The notes: generated by a model not told the origin, from the letters alone. A stretch of 64,000 bases of DNA from Pyrus communis (GCF_963583255.1 NC_084817.1:14266121-14330120), one strand, 5' to 3'; positions 1-9,825 are shown, counted from the stretch's first letter. Numbers and translations: made by a program.

Positions 1-288
1 AAACTGATAGGAGCATATTTACGCACCTTAGTTTAGCTTGTTTTTGTGCATTTATAGTGTTTTTCCTTAGTAAAGTAGTATTTTAAGCTAGTTCAATGTG
101 TTTTCAGGTTTTAAGGGCAAAGTATGCAAAAGGATGCATTTTGGAGCCTTTTGGAGCAAATTAGAGCTTGGAATGGACATCATATGCTTGGTGCCAAGAG
201 GATGGAAGAAATTGAAGACTTGAAGATGATGATTCCTACTTGAGCAAGGTTTCCTAGTTGAAGTAGGAAAGTCCCTAAATGGAAGATG

Positions 289-387
289 GTTTCCTAGTTG
301 AATTAGGATTCCTAGTTAAAATGGGTTTCCTAGTTGAATTAGGATTCCTAGTTAAAATGGGTTTCCTAGTTGAATTAGGATTCCTAG
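289..387 (+). repeat. 36-bp tandem repeat in LTR 1
   Basis: About 2.75 copies of a 36-bp unit built from two related halves, GTTTCCTAGTTGAATTAGG and ATTCCTAGTTAAAATGG. Degenerate TTCCTA...TAGGAA words continue on both sides (about 248-425). The G-type LTR at 43185 has only a reduced version, so the array is specific to this copy. Confidence 0.85.
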
Positions 388-1008
388 AAGAATGAAGATT
401 CCTACTCAAATAAGGTTTCCTACTTGATGAAGGAAAGTCAAAATCCATATGGCCTCAAGTTGCAGCAACAAAGAAGCTTTCCAAGTCCAAGGAGGAGAAG
501 AATTCCAAGATGAAGAAGGATTAGCTTTCCTAATCCTAATGCACAAGGTTTTCAGCCACAAAGAGGAGTCCTAAACACTTTAGGACACCTTATCCTAATC
601 CTATAGGGATGCCATGCACTTTACCTTATCTTGGAGGGTTTCTAGAAGCCTTAGATGCCCTATCCTATCTTTGCCGTGGGTTTTATCCAAATCCCCTTAG
701 TTTTTAGGCTTTCAAGAAGCTCTAACATTATCCCTACAAAGGTGCCGCACCCTTATCCCTTTTTCCCTACAAATTTGGCCCTTAAAACATGTTTCTAGGA
801 ACCTTATCTTATCTCCTACAAAGGTGGCGCCCCAAATCCTTCTAGAAAGCTGATTTCCCTTGCCTTGCAAGGCACTCTAGAAGCCTTATCTCCTTACCTG
901 CCGCACCTAGGAAGCATTATCCCTTTCTATTTCTGATTTCTAAGCCTATTTCCTTGTGGATTTGGGTTATTCAAGTCCATATCTGATTACCCTAGGGTTT
1001 TAAGTGCC

Positions 1009-1016
1009 TATATATA
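1009..1016 (+). promoter_or_regulatory. Putative TATA box of LTR 1
   Basis: TATATATA follows a T/C-rich U3 and lies about 360 bp upstream of the C/G hairpin, the same arrangement as in the other LTRs. The U3/R boundary is inferred to be about 30 bp downstream. Confidence 0.5.
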
Positions 1017-2714
1017 CTCATATTAACCCCTAGATCAGATCACCACCTCTCATACACATTCAATAATTCCAGAAATTCGTCCAAACCTCTCCACACCCTT
1101 GCCGCAGCCACCAAACACCTTTCTCCTTAGTTTTAAGCTTTGCCGCACCATCCCCTTCCCCTAAACACTACTACATCCCTCCATAACCGTGCATCCATAT
1201 ACCTAAGGCCCTAAACCTGTCCCTAGACCCTTGCCGCACCAAGGAGGAGGAGAAGGAAGCTCGGGAGTTCATGCAATTCGAGTTCGCGTCGCTGGAATTT
1301 CTAGGTGTTTCTTTTCCTTTGATTTCAATGTTTAATTTCAATTCTCTTTGTTTTGTGCGTATGAGGAACTAAACCCCCCCTTGGCTAGGGGGGGATTCGA
1401 AACCATGAACATACTTGCTATATGAATTGATTACTTCTAATTGCGTTTCATAAGTTGTGAATTCAATTTACTTATCTATGTGAATTACATTGATTTGTGT
1501 GTGTTGGTTGAGAGTGCACGCTTAATTATCATGCATAAATTGGATGCTAGGATATAAGGAAATTTCACCTAATCGTTATGGAATTATATTCACAAGTAGT
1601 AAAGGTTGATGATCTCAATCGCGTTAAGTAAATTCTTGGCATAAGTTTCATGCAATCATAGTAACAAGTGCTTCGTCAATGTTTATGGTTTTCATAGAAC
1701 TTAATGATTCTTGCTTGTATCTCTATTATGCAATCATGTAGGGGACTTGTGGGGAATGTTTTGGGTTGTCGTATGCAATCATCCAATTCAATAACGTTAG
1801 GAAAATCTGAAGGTTAATTTAAGCGAACCTAATTAACTTGGGGCGTTGAGAATTCATGGGTTATTGAAAAGCAATTGGAAATCATTTTATATGCAAGTAT
1901 AACATGTGTGGAGATGAACCCCTTAGCTAGCTTCCCATCCATTCAATTCCATCAAATTCGTTTTTACAATCTGTTCTAATTTAAAAAGTTTGTTTTGTTT
2001 TTAAATTCGTCCAAAACCAATCCCCCTTTACTTTGTTGAGTCATAGTAGTTAGAAATCACTTTAGTTTGTGTTTTTAAGTGTCTTAGGTCAAGTAAAACC
2101 AATTTTCGTCCAAAGTTGTGTCTAGTGTTCAAAACTGCCCAGATTGTGTTTTTAAGGCAGTTTTGAGTGTTTTGGTGCTGTTTTGAGTCTTTTGGTTTGT
2201 TTTGGTGTTTTAAAGTTTAGTTTTGCATTCTTTGAGTCTAGTATAGTGTTTTAAACTTGTTTTTACGTATTTGAGTCAGTTTCCAAGTGATTAACAATCC
2301 CTCCTAATCCCCGGTCCAGAACGATCCCTACTTACATTCTTCACTACAATTGATAAAAAGAGGGTTTAATTTGTGTGCGTATAATTCTCGCATCATAAAC
2401 CCTGATAGGAGCATATTCATGCGACTTAAATGGCTTGTTCTCGTGCATTTACATTATGTTTCTTTAGTTATTTTAGTCCTTTAAGCTATTTTCGTGTGTT
2501 TGTAGGTCCAAAGGGCTAGACTTTTGGAGCACTTTTGGGCTAAGGATGGATAGCTTATGCTTGGCGCCAAAATGTTGGACGAAATTGAAGACCAAAGTGT
2601 TGGAACCTTGTTCCTTTTAGTTTTAGGACATTTAAACCTTTCCAATTCCCTTATGCCGTGCATCTCCACCTTTCTCCCAAAACCATACACATGCATTCAT
2701 TATTCAATCCCTCA

Positions 2715-2890
2715 CATGCTTCCATTACTTATCATCACCACTTATCACTTATCATAACCACTTATCATTATCACTTATCACTTATCACTTATCACATATC
2801 ATTCACCACATATCATTCACCACTTATCTTATCAACCACTTATCATATCATTCACTTATCTTATCAATCACTTATCATATCATACACTTA
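2715..2890 (+). repeat. CTTATCA-type low-complexity array
   Basis: Irregular repeats of CTTATCA, ACATATCATTCAC and similar words in the U3. The same array appears reverse-complemented in minus LTRs (about 11880-12010, 15536-15690, 22131-22290, 56210-56350) and directly at 36310-36425 and 58100-58175. Copy number differs between LTRs. Confidence 0.8.
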
Positions 2891-3434
2891 ATTAATTAAC
2901 CCACATGCAACCATCACCCAACACTTCCCTTGTGCCATGCATACCCTCATTCTTTCATCATTTCAGCCACTTCATCATTCCATCAGATTTCACAACCTAA
3001 GTCACATGTACATTCATCCACCTTTCTCCCAAAAAGCTTTGCACATGCATTCACTCACCACAAACAAGTCACATGCATTCATCAACATATCTAGCTGTCA
3101 TTCACATGCATTCCATCTTTTAATTTAATCACATGCACATTCACCTTGCATTTGCAGAAAATCCACTTCATAACACATGCATCTTGGCAGATTTCACATG
3201 CACTCATGCACATTCACCTTAATCATTCACATAGCTTTAATCCACATGCATTTCCACCTAGATTTCCACCTCACAACCACCAGAAATCAACCAAAACCGT
3301 GCATTCCCTTTCATTTCTGTCAAAGCACATGCATTTCCACCCTTTAATCACATGCACAAACAGCCACATGCATCTCCCATCACCATTTCAGATTTCCACC
3401 AAGTTCCTAGCTGTCATGTTCCCCCCATTTCACC

Positions 3435-3442
3435 TATAAATA
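3435..3442 (+). promoter_or_regulatory. Putative TATA box of LTR 2
   Basis: TATAAATA sits in a conserved block CTAGCTGTCATGTTCCCC...CACCTATAAATACTC that recurs in LTRs A, B, C, D, L, P and Q. It follows about 500 bp dense in ACATGCA words. Confidence 0.65.
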
Positions 3443-4107
3443 CTCATTCATTCATTCTCATTCATACACAATCCATTCACCACAGAAATAAGGCCTTTGT
3501 GCCAGAAATTCATCCATTCCAAACACTCTTCCATAAACTCATCCATTGCAGAAATGTAGACATCAAACCACCCTTGTGCCGTGCCTTCCCTATTAATCCA
3601 AACACCACTCCCCAAACCATTCACACCATCAAACTCACCTTAGACCTTGTGCCACAACGAAGAGGAAGAGAAGAATGCCTAAACGTTCATACAATTCAAG
3701 TTTGAGTTGTTGGAATGTTTAGGTGTTTCTTTGATTTCAATGTTTAATTTCAATGCTCTTTGTTTTGTACGAATGAGGAATGGATGATAAGAGGGCCTAA
3801 ACGTTCATACAATTCAAGTTTGAGTTGTTGGAATGTTTAGGCGTTTCTTTGATTCTCTTTGTTTTGTACCATGAGGAACTAAACCCCCCTTGGTTAGGGG
3901 GTGATTCGAATATATGTTTATGCATGCATTTTGATTTGATTACTTCTAATTGCGTTTCATAAGTTGTGATTCAATTTGTTTAACCGTTTTATTGATAACT
4001 TATTTATGTATGTTTATTGAGAGTGCACGCTTAATTTTCATGCATGAATATGACGCTAGAATATAAGTGAGTTTCACCTAATAGTTACGAACTTATATTC
4101 ATGAATG

Positions 4108-5852
4108 ACATGAATATGATCTCATGAATGGAATGCTACTACTTAGAATGAGAACCAGTGATTCCATAAGCTCATATCAATTCCAAACTCCACATATTGA
4201 ACACATAACGATCAAGATAGAAGCATAAGGGTTGAAACGGGGCTAAAGGTGTTTGGCTAACAAAGAAAGGATAGGGAAAACAAACGTTCTTTAAGCAATA
4301 GTGAGCAAAGTATTGAATTAGGCACTTAGAATTCCCTTTAGAACGCAGAAGTCAACTTTGAACACCCAAGGGGAAGTCACACAAAACTTAGGGCCATATT
4401 CAAACTTTTTGGGCCATTTCTTCAACAATCACACTTGTGAGTCCATTCTCACTTATTTTCACTCTTTTTCTTTCTTTTCTTCTTCTTTTTCTCACATTTT
4501 TTTTTCTTTTTCCCGTGCCTCCCTTAAGACTTAGGCACATACATACACACAAAAATCCCTTCCCCCACACTTATTTTCTGCAACATATTAATCAAAAGGA
4601 ATTCATTTAAGTCATGCTCACTATACTTCAAGAACAAGGGTATAGGAAAGTCCTACTCTAGGCTAGGTAAGGGGTGATGTGGTTAGCAAAGAAAATAGGC
4701 TAAACGAGGCTCAACGGGGTTAAAACTAATATATACGAAATATGGGAAGTAAGGCTATTTGGCTATGGTGGCAACAACACAACTTCATCTTGATATATAT
4801 TATGCAATTCAATGTCATGCTTTGAATGAAACGGATATAAGTTCTAGCATTTAGTTCTATCATGATACAATTGTATTCTAAGTAGCAACCAAGCAAGGAA
4901 TAATGAGATCATGCAACAACTTTAGAAAACAAAGAATCACAGAAAATAACTCTCCAAAGAAGGTAATGGCTCGAGTCTCACAGGGTTGTAGCGTTTGTTT
5001 GAGTTCCTTCCTTCAAGCATGTTACAAAAACGAATTTTTCTTTTATGATTGCATGTGAAGTCATACATTATAACCATAACCAAGCATATACCAAGAGTAA
5101 TTCAAACTTTTCTCTATGTTCATAACTCTTTTTAACAGTCATGCAATTACAAACCAAATCCTTATCATTTTGTTGGAAGGTACCCTAAGACACAAACACA
5201 CAAAAATGACTCAAAACACTCTTTTTAGGCTTTTTAAAACATGTTTTTCAAATTTTTATGTGATTTTCGGAGTTATAAAACAAAACACACTAAAAACACT
5301 CTAAAACAACTTAAAAACACCTTAAAACAGCAAGGAACAACATTTGAAGTAATGGGTGATAAAATCCCACGAATTTGCATTAAATATACTTAGTTACCCC
5401 CCCACACTTAAATCAAACATTGTCCTCAATGTTTTAAGCATAGATTCACACAAAACATAAGTAAACACACAAAAAAAAAACAATTTAAACATACTAAACA
5501 TGGCACAATGTAATTAACAAAGAGAAGAGTTTAGGGACGCAAATCTGGTTATGGAGTGTAAATTCCCTCTTCTCCTTGGTAATTGCATTGAGGCTTTGAT
5601 CTTGGTGATTCCACAGGCATACTCTTGAACTGGGCTGCATGATTCTTTTGGTCTCCTCCACTTGTTGATTTTCCTTTGTGCTACTGGGCTGGAGGATTCT
5701 TTTGGTCTTCCCCGAAGGTCTGAGCTTACTCCTTTGGTCTGTTTCTTTGTTCAATCTTTCCAATTCGTATTGAAAAGGGTTGGAGGATAACTCAGCCTAA
5801 GTTTGTCTCCACATGCTTCAATGTATCATTTTCACTTGCCTTACTCGCTCCC
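4108..5852 (-). other. Non-coding interior of element A, distal part
   Basis: AT-rich sequence collinear with B (about 16430-18110) and C (about 25900-27630). No convincing protein is present. A C7 tract at 5397-5403 is the reverse complement of a second polypurine-like site. In the element's sense, 5494-5763 can be read as an 89-codon frame rich in Lys, Glu and Gln. C has an 80-codon counterpart, but the frame and length are not conserved in B, so I do not call it a gene. Confidence 0.6.
5397..5410 (-). other. Internal polypurine-like tract, element A
   Basis: In element sense it reads TAAGTGTGGGGGGG, after CATTGAGGACAATGTTTGATT. It resembles the terminal polypurine tract but lies deep in the interior. 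It could be a central PPT or a relic of the end of pol. Confidence 0.5.
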
Positions 5853-7844
5853 TGATAGGAGCATATTTATGCGCCTTAGTTAGCTAGTTCTTATGCATTT
5901 TTGTTATGTTTTCTTCGTTAAAGTAGTCTTTTAAGCTACTTTCATGTGTTTTCAGGTTTAAAGGACATATTACATGAAATGATGCAATTTGGTGCTTTTG
6001 GAGCAAAAACTGAGCTGGAATGTGGTGTATGTAAATGGAGCACGAGGAATGGACGAGGTTGAAGGTCAAAGGAGCTTAAGAAATGAAGAAATGAAAGTGA
6101 AGAGCAAAGAAGTCGGAATTGGCAACCAAAGTTTCTAAAGTTGGAAGTTTCTATTCTTGGAGGTTTCCATTTTCGTGAGTTTCTATTCTTGGCTTTGGGC
6201 TTTTAGATGACCTAAACCCTAACTCCTTGTGGACCCTAAGCCCATGCCGCACCTAAACCCTAATCCTAGCCCACTTAATCAGCCGCACCCTAGGGCCTAA
6301 TCATTTAATTTCTGCCAAGTTAAACCCTAATCCATCTACCCTAAGCCCATGCCGCACCTAATGTTCTAGAAACCCTATTTTCTGGTGGATTTCCAACCCT
6401 TGCCGCACCCAAACCCTAGCCCATTTGTCTAACCTGATTTCTTTAGGGTTTGGCTGCCTATATATATATGTTTTACCACCTTGCCGCATATATCACCCTC
6501 TCCACAAATCAGAAATTCGTCAAAATATATTCAGCCCCCTTGCCGCAGCCTTCCTCCACCAATCTGCCATATTCTCACCCTTTGCCGCAACCCCCATGTC
6601 CCCTAAACACTACCATATCATTCCTTACCTACTCATCCATCTAAATAACCCCTAGAACCTGTCCTAGTTCTTGTGCCGCAGACAAGAGGAGGAGAAAAAG
6701 CTTGGGACGTTCATGCCATTCTATTGAGGATTGCTGGAACGTTTTAGGTGTTGTCTTTCCGTTGAATTCCATGTTTAATTTTGATATTCTTTGTGTTGTC
6801 AGTATGAGGAACTAAACCCCCCTTGGTTAGGGGGGAATTCGAAACCATGTGCATGCTTGCAATATGATTTGATTACATTCAGTTGTTATTTCATAAGTTA
6901 TGGATTCAATTCGTTCATCTATTTGATTGATAACTTATTTGTGTATGTTGATTGAGAGTGCACGCTTAGTTTTCATGCATGAATATGATGCTAGATTATG
7001 AGGGAGTTTCACCTAATAGTTACAATCTTATAATCATAAGTAGTGAAGGTTGCTTGAAAACAATCGTGTTGAATGAATTCTTAGCATAAGTTTCATGCAA
7101 TTCATAGTAACGAATGCTTCGTCAATGCTTATGTATTTCATAGAACTTAATGATTCTTGCTTGTATCTCTATTATGCAATTCATATAGGGAACTTGTAGG
7201 GAATGTTTTGAGTTGTCGTATGCAATCATCCAACTTAATAACTTGTGGAAAAACTGAGGGTTAATTAGTGCAATTCACGGTTAATCTGGGGCGTTGAGTA
7301 TTTATAATTTATTGGAAGAACAACTGAAAATTGTTTTGTTTGCAAGTGTGACATGTGGGGAGAAGAACCTCCTAACTAGCCTTTTATCCATCCTTTTTAT
7401 CCAAAAACATTCTACAATCTGTGTAGTTTAAAGTTTCTGTTTTATGTTAAATTTTCGTCCAAAACAAATCCCCCTTTAATTTGAAGTCTTAGATTAGTTA
7501 GAAAGTGTTTTGATTTGTGTTTCTAAGTATTTTGATTCAAGTTTTCACCCAATTTCGTCCAAATTAGTGTAGGTGCTCAAAACTGCCCAGAAAGTGGTTT
7601 TTAGGCAGTTTTGAGTCTTCTAGTTGCTGTTTTGGGTTTTAGGTTTGTTTAAGTGTTTTAACTTTTAGTTTTGCATTCTTTGAGTCGAGTTTAGTGTTTT
7701 AAACTTTGTTTTTGAGTTTTTAAGTCAGTTTCCAAGTGTTTAGCAATCCCTCCTAATCCCCGGTCTAGAACGATCCCTACTTACATCTTTACTACAATTT
7801 GACAAAAAGAGGGTTTAATTTGTGTGCTTATTTATTTCGCATCA
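5853..7844 (+). mobile_element. Solo LTR 3, inserted in element A
   Basis: It begins TGATAGGAGCATATTTATGCG and ends TTTCGCATCA. CTCCC flanks it on both sides (5848-5852 and 7845-7849). The uninterrupted site can be read in element C at about 27625-27650, which confirms the insertion point. TATA-like sequence lies at 6459-6468 and the C/G hairpin near 6815-6840. At 1992 bp it is shorter than most of its relatives. Confidence 0.95.
6459..6468 (+). promoter_or_regulatory. Putative TATA box of LTR 3
   Basis: TATATATATA stretch after GGTTTGGCTGCC. The surrounding U3 has repeated TTGCCGCA words instead of the ACATGCA arrays seen in LTR 2, so the two subfamilies have different U3 regulatory sequence. 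Confidence 0.45.
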
Positions 7845-8394
7845 CTCCCCTTTGCAGAAGTGGTCCCTTCTCTGGAAGTGTATCAACCGTTGAAGATGAC
7901 TACTCGAGAGCAACGCCAGGTAAGCAATCAGGAATAGATTCCAGGCAGTTGGCTCCAGATCGGAAGACTGACTCCAAGTGCCAGCTGATTGCTTCTTTTA
8001 CTTTGCCATGCGAGTAAGAACAAGGACAAAGAAAAAGACAGGGAAAGAGCATGATATGAGATACTTTTGCTTTTGACCTTGATGATATGAGATACCTTTG
8101 CTTTTGAAGAAGCGGTGAATGAATCAGCACACTTCAATCCGCCATTTCCTCCTGGGTCATCTGTACTCCAGGCATCTGGTATCATCTTTGGGGAAGAAGA
8201 AAGAATTGAGTATTTCGAAAGGCTTTGCTGGGAGTGCGCCCTCAGAGGTGAGGGAGAGTTGGGCATTTTCTTCAGGTTTGCCTTGCCATAAAAGACGAAG
8301 GTCGACATATATAGAGATAATATCAAGTGGTGGTATTGTTCTTTTACCCTTGTCGACAAACGTTTTGATCCCGCAAATCTGGCTTTTTGAAATA

Positions 8395-8831
8395 GTGGCG
8401 CCTCTTCGATTTCTGAATGACGCCTCTTCGATTTCTGAGCAGGCGCCCCTTTGCTTTCTGAACGACACGTAGTAGTGCGGATGCGGCTCCTTTTGACAAA
8501 GCTGCACGTGTTTCTGAAAAGCAGCGAAAGTGTCGCCGAACTTTGCGCTTGTCGGCTAAATATGTGTAGTTGCGGTGATGGCCTCCACGTGTTGTCTGAA
8601 AAGAAGAAATCTTTTGACAAAGTTGAACGCGTCTTCTGAAAAGCCGAGAAAGCGTTGCCGAAATTACGCCGGAAATTCCGGCTTTTTGAATCGGTGGACG
8701 CGTCGCTTTGGCTTTTTTATTGAGCTATCGATCACCACAACAAACACACTCTGAAGATTTCCCATTCTTGAAAATCGACTCCGGCCCTTTGAAATTTAAC
8801 TCCATCCCTTCTCTTTGAACACTTTTGAAAA
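8395..8831 (+). promoter_or_regulatory. Upstream region of passenger gene, copy A
   Basis: It contains three units of a CTTCGATTTCTGA-type repeat (8401-8466), a damaged G-box CACGTA at 8466-8471, an intact CACGTG at 8586-8591, GAACGCGT near 8626, and a weak TATA-like TTTTTTAT at about 8713-8720. The last lies about 115 bp before the ATG. The layout matches copies B and C. Function is inferred from motif content and from its position before a conserved reading frame. Confidence 0.5.
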
Positions 8832-9518
8832 ATGGCAAACTCATCGAACCTTAGCTTGGAATTGAGCCTTAGCAGTGATACGGGCGCGCCGCGTCAAGGT
8901 AACGTATGGCGCCCTTCTTTTTTATCTTCTAATGGTCTTCTTACAGGTGAAGACTCCGTGATGCAGGACGCCACAACAGCTACAATAGTAGCTAAGAACC
9001 TCCTCACTCCAAAAGATAGTAGGCTGCTGTCAGGACGGTCCGATGAGTTGGCCGTTCAAGAGTCCCTCGCACTTAGTGTTCAGTGTGCGAGTTCTGTGTC
9101 CAACATGGACCAACGCCTGCTTGCTCGGTCCCGTCAGGTGGAATCATTGATGGCAGAGGTGGAAAGACTTAAGCAAGAGATCCAGCAGCTTAAGTACGAG
9201 AATAGAAGTTTGCATGTGCTTGCAAATAACTATTCGTCGGGGATGAAGAGGAAGCTGGATGAGCTGCAAGAGTCTGAAGGTCGGATTCAAAGTGACCGTC
9301 AAAGGTTTTCGTCTTTCCTCCAGAGGCATCTTTTTCCTGGATCATCGAGCGCTTGGCCAAGTATTGAGGCCTGGAATGCTCTAGCTCCGATGCCTCCCAC
9401 TCCGATGCCTTCCGCTCCGATGCCTTCCGCTTCGATGCCTTCCGCTCCGATGCCTTCCGCTCCGATGCCTTCCTCTTCGACGCCTCGTAGTGGGGCTTCA
9501 CGCAAACATCCTTTGTGA
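8832..9518 (+). CDS. Antisense passenger gene, coiled-coil protein (copy A)
   Basis: A 228-residue open frame on the strand opposite to its host element. I do not recognise the family. The N-terminus is polar and Ser/Leu-rich (MANSSNLSLELSLSSD). Residues about 95-165 look like a coiled coil, with heptad Leu spacing around QVESLMAEVERLKQEIQQLK and ENRSLHVLANNY, followed by GMKRKLDELQESEGRI. Next comes FLQRHLFPG. The tail (from about 190) is a run of pentads such as PMPSA, ending SGASRKHPL. No signal peptide, membrane segment or catalytic motif is visible. The ATG is chosen because all three intact copies start MAN and the 5' flank is conserved. The most likely roles are structural or protein-binding; a host-derived captured gene or an element accessory gene are both possible. 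Confidence 0.7.
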   Translation: MANSSNLSLELSLSSDTGAPRQGNVWRPSFLSSNGLLTGEDSVMQDATTATIVAKNLLTPKDSRLLSGRSDELAVQESLALSVQCASSVSNMDQRLLARSRQVESLMAEVERLKQEIQQLKYENRSLHVLANNYSSGMKRKLDELQESEGRIQSDRQRFSSFLQRHLFPGSSSAWPSIEAWNALAPMPPTPMPSAPMPSASMPSAPMPSAPMPSSSTPRSGASRKHPL

Positions 9519-9545
9519 ATGCTCCATCTTTCGCCATGATTAGTA

Positions 9546-9547
<2 letters not shown>

Positions 9548-9581
<34 letters not shown>
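9548..9581 (+). repeat. T34 homopolymer after the passenger gene
   Basis: In element sense this is an A-run at the join between the leader and the passenger gene's 3' end. It varies in length: T26 in B (19836-19861), a broken T-rich run in C, A17 in D (13423-13439), A13 in D' (40756-40768). Confidence 0.9.
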
Positions 9582-9807
9582 CAACATGCTTTGTTTTATT
9601 CAGTGCATTGGGTTGCCTCCCAAGTAGCGCTTTCTTTTACGTCTTGCAGCCGGACGAAGAACCCAATCACTCCAGGATATGTTCACGAATCGGACGAGAA
9701 CTCCGAGTCATAAACTAGTACCTAAAACAAGAAACAAAACAAGATTAAGACTCTGGAATAAAAACAAACAAAAATAAAACAATCCAAGGGATTAGCAAAT
9801 TTTCTAA

Positions 9808-9825
9808 TCCCCGGCCATGGCGCCA
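9808..9825 (-). other. Primer-binding site of element A (tRNA-Asp), mutated
   Basis: In plus-strand reading TCCCCGGCCATGGCGCCA, which differs at two positions from the TCCCCGGCAACGGCGCCA seen in B, C and K. The unmutated site is complementary to the 3' end of plant tRNA-Asp. It lies 5 bp from the LTR. The two changes suggest A could no longer prime well. Confidence 0.85.

Larger units (their letters stand above)
5..2395 (+). mobile_element. Solo LTR 1, complete
   Basis: It begins TGATAGGAGCATATT and ends CTCGCATCA. The window's first four bases, AAAC, and the TAAAC at 2396-2400 fit a 5-bp target duplication whose first base lies outside the window. No PBS follows and no polypurine tract precedes it, so it is a solo LTR. 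It holds a 36-bp repeat near its start, a TATA-like stretch at 1009-1016, and a C/G hairpin around 1371-1393. It belongs to the subfamily with GCACCTTAGTTTAGC after the start, like the LTR at 43185. Confidence 0.9.
2403..4107 (+). mobile_element. LTR 2, 3'-truncated
   Basis: It starts TGATAGGAGCATATTCATGCG and reads through a CATGCA-rich U3, a TATAAATA box, a duplicated block (about 3675-3875) and the C/G hairpin. It breaks off near 4104-4107 inside the AACTTATATTCA stretch. The remaining 0.8 kb of a normal LTR is missing; it is joined through a short ATGAATGACATGA-like filler to internal sequence of element A. It differs clearly from the D LTRs in U3, so it is not simply D's missing 5' half. 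Confidence 0.8.

Noticed and set aside
2658..3705. His/Ser/Thr-rich frames across LTR U3 regions (also at 11548-12182, 36255-37306, 55408-56153, 63211-63961)
   Set aside because: They are translations of CATGCA and CTTATCA repeats within LTRs, differ between copies and have no protein-like conservation.
4431..4530. CTTTTTCTTTC-rich stretch as a possible terminal polypurine tract of A (also 16690-16770, 26255-26305)
   Set aside because: The terminal PPT is clearly TAAGTGTGGGGGTATT at the LTR edge in B, C and D; these patches are interior low-complexity sequence.
5494..5763. 89-codon Lys/Glu/Gln-rich frame in element sense near the internal PPT-like site
   Set aside because: C has only an 80-codon diverged version and B has none of similar length; no domain is recognised. 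Could be a relic of the pol C-terminus, but unsupported.
9144..9537. Minus-strand frames opposite the passenger gene (and at 19417-19784, 28916-29328, 22582-22937)
   Set aside because: Shadows of the real frame; the repetitive GIGAEGIGAEG-type sequence is the pentad tail read backwards.
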